Source: Armatimonadota bacterium | Lineage (GTDB): Bacteria > Armatimonadota > Zipacnadia > Zipacnadales > UBA11051 | Reading direction: 5' to 3' | NCBI GenBank assembly: GCA_003542955.1 | Contig: DPJP01000254.1 | Location: forward strand, 4,162 to 11,806 | DNA: 7,645 bases | In this document: piece after piece, positions 1-6,029 of the stretch | Layout: every line of letters begins with the position of its first letter | Position numbering within the stretch: position 1 is the stretch's first letter | The notes under the pieces: model-generated | What the model was told of the DNA's origin: nothing | What the model saw: the letters and a program-made list of their open reading frames with translations, nothing else | Database searches by the model: none | Position numbers and translations under genes: made by a program

Positions 1-1241
1 GGTTCCAGGCCTGTCAGCACATTGCGCGCGATCACCTCAGGCGCAGGCTTCAGCCAGTCATCGGCGTTGTTCGTCCACATGGCCAGGGTCAGATCGGAGA
101 TGGCGACTGCGTGGAGGCCGTCCTCAGTCAGACGGCCGCCCGGAGGGCGGAAGAAGCGTGTTCTCTTGCCCGTGAGCGCAAGCACCGCGTTCTGGCAGGC
201 GGTCAACTCAGCAAGTATCTGCGGGCCCGTCATGTCGCCGGCGCGCCGGTTGGTGTAGGCGTGATTGCCGATCTCATGCCCGTCGCGGTCGATCATGCGA
301 ACCAGTTCCGGGTACTCCTCGACCTTCTGTCCCACCAGGAAGAAGGTCGCGTGCACCCCGTAGTGTTTGAGCACCGCGAGCATCAGCGGCGTGGTGAGCG
401 GATGGGGACCGTCGTCGATGGTCAGAGCGGCAACGCGTTGTCCGGTGCGGACGCTCTCAAACAGCGATGCGGGTCGACCATTCTCACGAGCAAGCCGCTG
501 TTCGCACTCGAGTACCAGCCCGGGCCAGTTGGCGGACGCGGGCGGGAGATCGTAGCGCTCGTCCGGCAGAAGTCCCAGCGCCTGTGAGTTCGGGGTTGCG
601 CCGAAGAGCGTGTACTCGGGGGAGAAGCGCACAACGCCAAGCCGACTGAGCACTTGCGGAGCGGTTCGCGGCTGTGATAGCGCCGAGGTGAAGGCTTCCC
701 GCCGCGCCGTGACGGAGAACACTGGAATGTGGCCGTACTCGAGGTTCTCGGTAGAGGGGACGACGGCCCAGAGGTCGACGCACTCCATGTCACCGGTCAG
801 TGCGAAAGCAGCGTTCAGGGCGGCCACGGCATCTTCCTGCAGCGCCTGAGCATCAAAGCTGCGCGCATGCTGCGTGCCGGCCTGGAGCTTGATCAACGCC
901 AAGCGTTGCTGGTGGTAGCTGGCTATCGCGACGCGCAGGATCGGGTGCCGAAGGTTGAGTGCCACCAGGTCGCCGGCGAGGGCGGCCTCCATCTCGGGAT
1001 CGAAACCCTTGACGACACTACCGTTGCCCTCGCTCATCGGGGCCGTCAGGGCCGACGGCGGCAGCCGACGCAGGTGGGCGGCCAACTGGGACAGGCCGTC
1101 GCGGCGCAGGCGCGGAGCGATGTGTGAGACACGGGCAAGTGGGGCAGAGAGAGGGTCAACCGCGTCGGTCGCGCACGCGGCCGCCATCGCGACGAGCAGC
1201 AGAGCAACCGTCGGCGCTATGCGGAGGGATCGAGGCAGCAT
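1..1241 (-). CDS. Exported polysaccharide deacetylase (CE4/NodB-type), 3' end cut by the window
   Basis: One uninterrupted minus-strand frame of 413 codons leaves the window at base 1, so the C-terminus is missing. I chose the ATG at 1241 because an AAGGA (1247-1251) lies 5 bases upstream; the ATG at 1247 is only two codons earlier and abuts that site. Residues 1-24 form a signal peptide (hydrophobic TVALLLVAMAAA), with either signal peptidase I cleavage near ACA or lipidation at Cys23, although the lipobox is weak. Residues about 25-265 are a region I do not recognise. From about 268 on there is a NodB homology domain: motif 1 TIDDGP (274-279, Asp276 expected catalytic base, Asp277 metal ligand), motif 2 HEIGNHAYTN (322-331), motif 3 FRPPGGR (364-370) and motif 4 WTNNADDW (389-396). 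The family removes N- or O-acetyl groups from polymers such as peptidoglycan, chitin or xylan. Oddity: motif 2 normally has a second metal-binding His four residues after His327, and here it is Asn331. Substrate is unknown. Family certain, activity less so. Confidence 0.9.
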   Translation of the reverse strand, partial: MLPRSLRIAPTVALLLVAMAAACATDAVDPLSAPLARVSHIAPRLRRDGLSQLAAHLRRLPPSALTAPMSEGNGSVVKGFDPEMEAALAGDLVALNLRHPILRVAIASYHQQRLALIKLQAGTQHARSFDAQALQEDAVAALNAAFALTGDMECVDLWAVVPSTENLEYGHIPVFSVTARREAFTSALSQPRTAPQVLSRLGVVRFSPEYTLFGATPNSQALGLLPDERYDLPPASANWPGLVLECEQRLARENGRPASLFESVRTGQRVAALTIDDGPHPLTTPLMLAVLKHYGVHATFFLVGQKVEEYPELVRMIDRDGHEIGNHAYTNRRAGDMTGPQILAELTACQNAVLALTGKRTRFFRPPGGRLTEDGLHAVAISDLTLAMWTNNADDWLKPAPEVIARNVLTGLE

Positions 1242-1330
1242 TGGCATCCTTGTCTTGTCCGGGAATGCGGGTGCATTGTCGCCGCCGACTGCTCTCCCAC
1301 GTCGCCGCGCGGCACGGGTCGCCCGCCTGT

Positions 1331-1360
1331 ATTCTACACTGGCCGGCCACCGCGCGGCAA
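1331..1360 (-). promoter_or_regulatory. Candidate sigma70-type promoter for the deacetylase gene
   Basis: Read on the minus strand, TTGCCG (1360-1355) resembles a -35 box (4 of 6 matches) and TAGAAT (1336-1331) resembles a -10 box (5 of 6). They are separated by 18 bases. Transcription would begin near 1324 and leave a leader of about 80 bases before the deacetylase ATG at 1241. This is a pattern match only, and the organism's sigma-factor consensus is unknown. Confidence 0.3.
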
Positions 1361-1407
1361 GCGGATATGGCCGTAGCTGCCACGGGTACTGCCAGGTTGG
1401 CTGTGAC

Positions 1408-1451
1408 AGACAGACGCACGCCCGCGGGGGTAACGGCGTGCGTGCTTGTCT
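1408..1451. promoter_or_regulatory. Large imperfect dyad in the divergent intergenic region
   Basis: The 9-base arms ACGCACGCC (1414-1422) and GGCGTGCGT (1435-1443) are perfect inverted repeats around a 12-base centre. After a small asymmetric bulge (1 base left, 3 bases right) a further 5 bp pair, AGACA (1408-1412) with TGTCT (1447-1451). It lies between the candidate deacetylase promoter and the oxidoreductase gene, about 94 bases before that gene's start. It could be an operator serving both divergent genes or a folded leader in the oxidoreductase mRNA; there is no T-run to make it a terminator. The rest of the 303-bp gap shows no convincing plus-strand promoter and no small gene with a ribosome binding site. 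Confidence 0.4.
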
Positions 1452-1483
1452 CCACACTTCGGCAGACGAGTACATCGCTGAAG

Positions 1484-1500
1484 GAGGGGAGCGTCTCCTC
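1484..1500 (+). promoter_or_regulatory. Short leader hairpin upstream of the oxidoreductase gene
   Basis: GAGGGGA (1484-1490) can pair with TCTCCTC (1494-1500) over a GCG loop, 7 bp including one G-U pair. The left arm lies inside a Shine-Dalgarno-like AAGGAGGGG, but no start codon follows at a useful distance. The ribosome binding site actually used, GGGAGG at 1531-1536, is outside the hairpin. It may be a minor leader structure or chance in a G-rich stretch. Confidence 0.2.
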
Positions 1501-1544
1501 GCGGAAGTAGGTGCCACTACGGTCGCTTCAGGGAGGGCTCGACA

Positions 1545-2543
1545 ATGGACTGCGTGCGCTTTGGTATCATCGGTGCCGGCGGCATAGGTGGGCATCACCT
1601 GCAGGTGATCGCCGACCGCGACGACGCCGAGGTCACACTCGCCTGTGACGTGTCGGAGACGGTCACCGACCGCCTCGCCGGGGCGAGGCATGCCGTGACC
1701 GGCGACTGGCAGCAGGTCATCGCCTCGAACGATGTAGACGCGGTCGTCGTGGCCCTGCCGCATCACCTCTACCCGACGGTCGTCTCAGCGGCCCTGCGCG
1801 CCGGCAAGCACGTGCTGCAGGAGAAGCCTTTCGCCCACAGCCTCGAGGGCGCCTTGCAGACTGTGGCGGCCGCTCGCGAGACCGGCAGTGTCCTGATGGT
1901 TTGTGGCCAGACCAAGTACCAGGCGGGCTTCCAGCGGGCCAGGCAGATCGTTGAAGCCGGCACGCTGGGCGACCTGTTCATGGTTCGCGGTGTCATCACG
2001 TACCGCTGGTCGGCGGCGTTCGAGGACCGCTGGGGGTGGCGCGGGGACAGCAAGCTCTCCGGCGGCACCGCAATCATTGACTCCGGGTGGCACATTCTCG
2101 ATCTCATGAACTGGTTTGCCGGGGTACCTGAGTTCGTCTACGCGAGCACGGGTGGCGGCAATGCCCTGCCCGGCGCGTACGACGTCGACGACCGGGCCGT
2201 ACTCACTATGGACTACCCCTCCGGCGCCGTCGGCGTGGCGACGATCTCCTTTATCTGCCTGCCCTCGCAGCGCAAGGTCACGATCCATGGGACCACGGGG
2301 AGCATCGAGATCGAGCCCACGGTACTCAAGCTCCACATGGGGCCGGAGCAGGATACCGAGATTATCACACTCAAGACCGAGAGCGACGCCCTGCGCCCGC
2401 AGATGGACCACTTCCTCAACCTCGTCCGCTGTGGCGCCGACCCTGTCGAAGGCGCGCTCGAGGCACTCGATGTCCAACGCGTTATCGACGCAGCCTACCG
2501 CTCGGCGCGCAGCCACACTCGCGAGGCCCTGCAGAGCATCTGA
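1545..2543 (+). CDS. Gfo/Idh/MocA-family NAD(P)-dependent oxidoreductase
   Basis: A 332-residue protein of normal length for the family, with start ATG supported by GGGAGG (1531-1536) 8 bases upstream. The N-terminal Rossmann fold begins with GIIGAGGIGG (residues 7-16), the dinucleotide-binding glycine motif. EKP at 93-95 is the family signature, with Lys94 in the active site. In the C-terminal alpha/beta domain, DSGWHILD (179-186) matches the DxxxHxxD motif, whose His183 is the usual catalytic or substrate-positioning residue. Members oxidise or reduce sugars, inositols, sugar acids or related polyols with NAD(P). The substrate cannot be read from sequence. No signal peptide, so cytoplasmic. 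The M14 peptidase gene follows after 29 bp and is probably co-transcribed. Transcription is divergent from the deacetylase, with a dyad in the shared upstream region. Family certain, function within it open. Confidence 0.95.
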   Translation: MDCVRFGIIGAGGIGGHHLQVIADRDDAEVTLACDVSETVTDRLAGARHAVTGDWQQVIASNDVDAVVVALPHHLYPTVVSAALRAGKHVLQEKPFAHSLEGALQTVAAARETGSVLMVCGQTKYQAGFQRARQIVEAGTLGDLFMVRGVITYRWSAAFEDRWGWRGDSKLSGGTAIIDSGWHILDLMNWFAGVPEFVYASTGGGNALPGAYDVDDRAVLTMDYPSGAVGVATISFICLPSQRKVTIHGTTGSIEIEPTVLKLHMGPEQDTEIITLKTESDALRPQMDHFLNLVRCGADPVEGALEALDVQRVIDAAYRSARSHTREALQSI

Positions 2544-2572
2544 GATGGCCACGCAGACACCTGGAGAAGGCA

Positions 2573-3703
2573 ATGGCAGTCGGGTTTGACGCGAGCTTCG
2601 AGGCCGGCAACGGTCTCTTCGCCGGGAGCGGGGGCGACTGGGTGGCGTTCGCCGCAGACAGACGCACCGGCCCTCGGGCGATGTGGTTCTACTTCCATCT
2701 GAGCAGCATCCACGCCGATGCAGTCACGTGCACAATGGTCAACCCCGCGGAGTGCCTCGGCGGGGCGCAGAGCTACACGGCCGCGCGGCCCGTCTACTCC
2801 TACGACGGCACCAGATGGTTCCGGGCGACGTCGGCCCGCGTTGATGAGGAGCGCGGGGAGTTCAAGTTCAGCATCCCCACGCCGCGCGAAGACGTCTGGG
2901 TCGCGCACTGCTACCCGTACACGCTCACAGACGTCTACGCACTCGCAGACCGTGTCGCCGCCTCCCCGCATGCGTGCGCCGAGGTGCTCTGCAGGAGCGG
3001 CGGCGGCCGTGACGTGCCGCTGCTGTGCATTGGCGAGGGGGCAGAGCGCTTCATCTGGCTGTGCGCCCGCTCACACGCCGCGGAGACGCCCGGCGCGTTC
3101 GTGCTCGAGGGCATGGTCAATCGACTACTTCAGGACGCCCCGGAGCCCTCGTACGTCCGCGAAACGGCGACCGTGTATGTCGTGCCGGCCATCGACCCTG
3201 ACGGCGTCTCTTCCGGCGCCTACGGCAAAGACCAGGCGCCTGTCGACTTCAACCGCGACTACGTCGGGCCCTCGGTGCACCCAGAGGTGGCTGCGGTCCG
3301 CGAGCGCGTGAAATCGCTCTGCGCGACGTCGAGGCTTGCTCTGTATCTGGACTCGCATGCGCCGTGTGTGCATGAGCACAACTTCGTTCTCATGCCGCGA
3401 AAGAGGCTTCTCGGACTGGATTCACTCGGCCGCGAGGCGGCGTTCTGCGCCGAACTGGAGCGGCGTTCCCCCGCGCTGTGCCCGCTGAGGGCGGACGCAT
3501 GCGCGGAGTCATCCTACATGGGGGATGCTGAGCGTTCGTCGAAGGACTACTTCGCCGCCGAGTACGGCTGCCTGTCGCTCACCGTCGAGTCATCCTACAA
3601 CAGAACCGCGGCAGGCAACTACACCACCCCCGACGGTCTGCGCGCCCTGGGGGCTGCCGTCACCGACACGTGTGCGGAGTACCTCCGGACCGGCGACGTG
3701 TGA
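2573..3703 (+). CDS. M14 metallocarboxypeptidase, cytosolic carboxypeptidase (CCP/AGBL)-like
   Basis: A 376-residue protein whose ATG follows GGAGAAGG (GGAG ends 6 bases upstream). Residues about 1-125 look like the beta-sandwich N-domain that defines CCP-type M14 enzymes, ending in CYPYTLTDV (113-121), close to the CYPYTYSDL typical of CCPs. The peptidase domain carries ARSHAAETPG (165-174) with HxxE zinc ligands His168 and Glu171, then IDPDGVSSGAYG (207-218), FNRDY (226-230) with the Asn-Arg pair that binds the substrate carboxylate, LDSHAP (259-264) with third zinc ligand His262, and LTVESSYN (336-343) with catalytic Glu339. All expected catalytic residues are present, so it should be an active zinc carboxypeptidase. 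Eukaryotic CCPs trim C-terminal or side-chain glutamates from tubulin; bacterial substrates are little known. There is no signal peptide and there are 14 cysteines, which fits the cytoplasm. The only close partner is the upstream oxidoreductase; the reason for the pairing is unclear. Confidence 0.88.
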   Translation: MAVGFDASFEAGNGLFAGSGGDWVAFAADRRTGPRAMWFYFHLSSIHADAVTCTMVNPAECLGGAQSYTAARPVYSYDGTRWFRATSARVDEERGEFKFSIPTPREDVWVAHCYPYTLTDVYALADRVAASPHACAEVLCRSGGGRDVPLLCIGEGAERFIWLCARSHAAETPGAFVLEGMVNRLLQDAPEPSYVRETATVYVVPAIDPDGVSSGAYGKDQAPVDFNRDYVGPSVHPEVAAVRERVKSLCATSRLALYLDSHAPCVHEHNFVLMPRKRLLGLDSLGREAAFCAELERRSPALCPLRADACAESSYMGDAERSSKDYFAAEYGCLSLTVESSYNRTAAGNYTTPDGLRALGAAVTDTCAEYLRTGDV

Positions 3704-3733
3704 GATGCGTCAGCCACTCCCGGAAAACGCCGA

Positions 3734-3758
3734 CGGCGCCGGTCCTCGACCGGCGCCG
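3734..3758. terminator. GC-rich hairpin between convergent genes, probable bidirectional terminator
   Basis: CGGCGCCGGT (3734-3743) and ACCGGCGCCG (3749-3758) form a perfect 10-bp stem over a CCTCG loop. It sits midway between the stop codons of the M14 gene (3703) and the M42 gene (3786). On the minus strand a GCGTTTT follows shortly after the stem, giving a weak T-run for the M42 transcript. On the plus strand no T-run follows, so termination there would have to rely on the hairpin alone. Confidence 0.6.
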
Positions 3759-3785
3759 CCATCGCTTCCAGAGTCTCGTCCGCGG

Positions 3786-4850
3786 TTACATGGGTGTGAA
3801 GTCGGTGTCCGGATCGATGCGGGCGAGTGTCTCCGCCACCAGCTTCGCGGCGTTTTCCAGGTCGGCAAGTGAGATGACCTCCACGGAACTGTGCATATAG
3901 CGGTTCGGGATGCCGACGAGTGCGGCCGCAACGCCGGCGCGGTTGATTTGTATCGCGTTGGCGTCGGTGCCGGTTGCGTGCGGCTCGGGCTCGTTCTGGT
4001 AGGGGATCTTCTTCTCCTTCGCGGCCCCGACCATGATCGCGCGCAGCACAGGGTTGATGTTTCCCCCGCGCGAGACCGTCGGCCCCTTGCCGACCTCGAC
4101 CTTGCCCGTGCGCTTCGGGTCCACACCGCAGTAGTCGGTGGCATGAGTGACATCGATGGCGATGCCGGCGTGCGGGTCAATCCCGAACGCACTGGTGCGT
4201 GCTCCGCGCAGCCCGATCTCCTCCTGCACCGTTGAGACGGCGAAGACCCCGCACTTCAGACGCGTCTTGGGCACGAGGCGCAGGGCCTCGATAGCCGTGA
4301 AGGTGCCTACCTTGTCATCACAACCGGGCGCGGCGATCAGGTCGCCGAGCAACCGCGTGAAGTGGAGGTCGAAGGTGATCGGGTCGCCGATTTCGACGAG
4401 CTTCTCGGCCGCCTTTCTGTCCTTCGCGCCGATGTCAACCCACAGGTCCTCGCACTCAAGTCTCTCCTTGCCGCGCGCCTCGGCGCTCATCAGGTGAATC
4501 GGTTTGCGTCCGATGACTCCCGGAATCGGGCCCCCCGCCGCATGGACGGTCACCCGCGCGCTCACGAGCACAAGCGGGTCGATGCCGCCGATTGCGGCGA
4601 CATTGAGCATCCCGCTATCGTCGACGTGTTGCACCATGAGCCCGATCTGATCCACGTGACCGGCAAGCATCACGCGCACGGGCGCGTCGGCATTGCGTAT
4701 CGCTATCACGTTGCCGTGCACGTCGGTGCGCACGTCGTCGGCGAACTCCGCGGCGTACTCGCGGACCACCGCCTGCGCGGGCTGCTCGTACCCTGACGGC
4801 GACGGCGCCTCGATCAAGTCCATGAAGAACTGCAGTGATCTGTCCCGCAT
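3786..4850 (-). CDS. M42-family metalloaminopeptidase
   Basis: A 354-residue protein of usual length for M42 enzymes; the start ATG follows GGGGAGG (4857-4863) with 6 bases between. The family's dinuclear metal site is complete: AGHVDQIG (63-70, His65 and nearby Asp67), GCDDKVG (176-182, bridging Asp), VQEEIGLRGA (208-217, Glu210 catalytic base and Glu211 metal ligand), IDVTH (232-236, Asp233) and YMHSSVE (318-324, His320). M42 peptidases form large tetrahedral complexes that remove N-terminal residues from short peptides in the cytoplasm. Members differ in preferring acidic, hydrophobic or basic residues, which I cannot determine here. Some relatives are annotated as endoglucanases, a label that usually traces to early misassignment. 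No signal peptide. It is the last gene of the minus-strand block, 64 bp after the second secreted paralogue, and converges with the M14 carboxypeptidase. Confidence 0.93.
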   Translation of the reverse strand: MRDRSLQFFMDLIEAPSPSGYEQPAQAVVREYAAEFADDVRTDVHGNVIAIRNADAPVRVMLAGHVDQIGLMVQHVDDSGMLNVAAIGGIDPLVLVSARVTVHAAGGPIPGVIGRKPIHLMSAEARGKERLECEDLWVDIGAKDRKAAEKLVEIGDPITFDLHFTRLLGDLIAAPGCDDKVGTFTAIEALRLVPKTRLKCGVFAVSTVQEEIGLRGARTSAFGIDPHAGIAIDVTHATDYCGVDPKRTGKVEVGKGPTVSRGGNINPVLRAIMVGAAKEKKIPYQNEPEPHATGTDANAIQINRAGVAAALVGIPNRYMHSSVEVISLADLENAAKLVAETLARIDPDTDFTPM

Positions 4851-4884
4851 GTGGGGCCTCCCCTGTATCTGTGTCGTCCCGGCA

Positions 4885-4910
4885 GGCGCGAACTCATCGA
4901 GTTGGGCGCC
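4885..4910 (-). other. Intercistronic hairpin just after the stop of the second secreted paralogue
   Basis: GGCGC (4885-4889) pairs with GCGCC (4906-4910), and after a small internal loop AACTC (4891-4895) pairs with GAGTT (4899-4903) over an ATC loop. On the minus-strand transcript it begins 4 bases after the TAA at 4917-4915 and ends about 21 bases before the M42 ribosome binding site. There is no T-run behind it. It could attenuate read-through into the M42 gene or protect the upstream mRNA 3' end. Confidence 0.4.
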
Positions 4911-4914
4911 CTTG

Positions 4915-6009
4915 TTACTGTTTGAGTTCCAGGCTCACATCATCGAACCATATCTTGCCCTGTCCTCCGGTCCGCAGATAGAGATTGAAGCCGGTGTTGT
5001 CTTCCTTCGCGGTGACCTCCCAGGAGAAGGGTGTCCAGTCCTCTGCCTGCGGAAGCCTCGGCATGCTTGCATACTGGTCCTGCTTCCCAGCGGCCTGGCC
5101 GATGACGGAGGCGTAGCCGGCGGCGACGGTGCTCTTCTGGTAGCCGGAGAGGACGTAGGTACGGCCCGGTACGAGGTCCACGGCTTGCCCGCACACCATG
5201 TTCAGCGACCCTGCGATCCCCTCGATGAGAAGCGCCTTGCCCGTCCTGCCGCCGTCGACGATCTTGAACTCGGCCTTCGTCTCGGCGTCCGCGCTCCAGG
5301 TCGAGCAGGCCCAGTGCAGCGGCCGGCCCGCGCTGTCGGCCTCCTCGAAGCCGGCATTGGCCAGCATCGGCGCCGTCGAGAATGAGAGCACAGTGCGCAC
5401 CGTGTTGAGCGCCGGAGAGGCGTCCGGCAGCGTTACGGAGAGCGTGTGAGCGGCCTGGGGCAGGTCGGGAATGGTGACCTTGACATCGACCTGACGCCCG
5501 TCCTGGCTCTGGCTCATGGTCACCGCGCCGCCCGACGCAGGGAGCTCGCGACCGTTGAGACTCACCACTGCCCTCGACAGCGCCAGCGGGTTCTTCTCGT
5601 CACTGATGGCGATGACGACGCTCTGGGGAGCGCGCGGCACGTTGCCCAGCTTGACCTCCTCGCCCGGCTCGACGGCCACATCGTCCACGCGGATGCCGGC
5701 GATCGCGGGCGGTTCATCATCGGGCAACTGCAGCCACGCCGGCTTGTCGAGCAGCACGAGTGTGGTGGCCATCGCGTCGGCGGGCTGGGTGAATGCCGCG
5801 GCCCCACCAGCCTGTTCCACGTCAAGGGGCTTCCATGCTCCGTCGGCAGCCCTGTATATGGGCGAACTCACGGCGGGCCCCCCACCGATTGAGACCTTCA
5901 CCGGCACGTTTGAGGTGATGCGGATCGGCTGGAGTGAGTAGTCCTGCGCGAGCGCAGTCGTCACCACGCAGCACGTCAGTATGGCGAGGATGGCAATGGC
6001 TCTTCCCAT
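4915..6009 (-). CDS. Secreted protein with C-terminal CBM-like beta-sandwich (paralogue B)
   Basis: A 364-residue exported protein without a recognised named family. I placed the start at 6009 because GGGAGGAA (6016-6023) lies just upstream and the product then opens with a clean signal peptide (AIAILAILTCCVVTTALA, cleavage before QD at 22-23). An ATG at 6033 would add eight residues, two of them acidic, and would overlap the upstream stop as ATGA; it is a less likely start. Mature regions: about 24-110, a module with WKPLD (59-63) and TLVLLDKPAWLQLP (83-96); about 112-212, an Ig-like beta domain with SLNGRELP (150-157) and VTLPDASPALNT (192-203); about 215-364, a jelly-roll-like domain starting NAGFE (218-222) and ending IWFDDVSLELK (353-363), the pattern of CBM4/9-type carbohydrate-binding modules. 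No catalytic motif is visible, so a binding or structural role is most likely. Nearly the same architecture occurs in the gene upstream. Confidence 0.85.
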   Translation of the reverse strand: MGRAIAILAILTCCVVTTALAQDYSLQPIRITSNVPVKVSIGGGPAVSSPIYRAADGAWKPLDVEQAGGAAAFTQPADAMATTLVLLDKPAWLQLPDDEPPAIAGIRVDDVAVEPGEEVKLGNVPRAPQSVVIAISDEKNPLALSRAVVSLNGRELPASGGAVTMSQSQDGRQVDVKVTIPDLPQAAHTLSVTLPDASPALNTVRTVLSFSTAPMLANAGFEEADSAGRPLHWACSTWSADAETKAEFKIVDGGRTGKALLIEGIAGSLNMVCGQAVDLVPGRTYVLSGYQKSTVAAGYASVIGQAAGKQDQYASMPRLPQAEDWTPFSWEVTAKEDNTGFNLYLRTGGQGKIWFDDVSLELKQ

Positions 6010-6029
6010 TTGAGGTTCCTCCCGTGGTC

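Noticed and set aside
1367..1510. A 47-codon plus-strand frame in the divergent gap as a possible leader peptide
   Set aside because: No ribosome binding site and no attenuation-like codon cluster; it runs through the dyad.
111..1587. Several overlapping plus-strand open frames opposite the deacetylase and across the intergenic gap
   Set aside because: Arg-rich and low in recognisable structure, opposite a frame with NodB motifs; shadows of codon bias.
1785..2573. A 262-codon open frame on the minus strand opposite the oxidoreductase gene
   Set aside because: It is antisense to a gene with complete family motifs, has no recognisable domain and is expected in GC-rich DNA.
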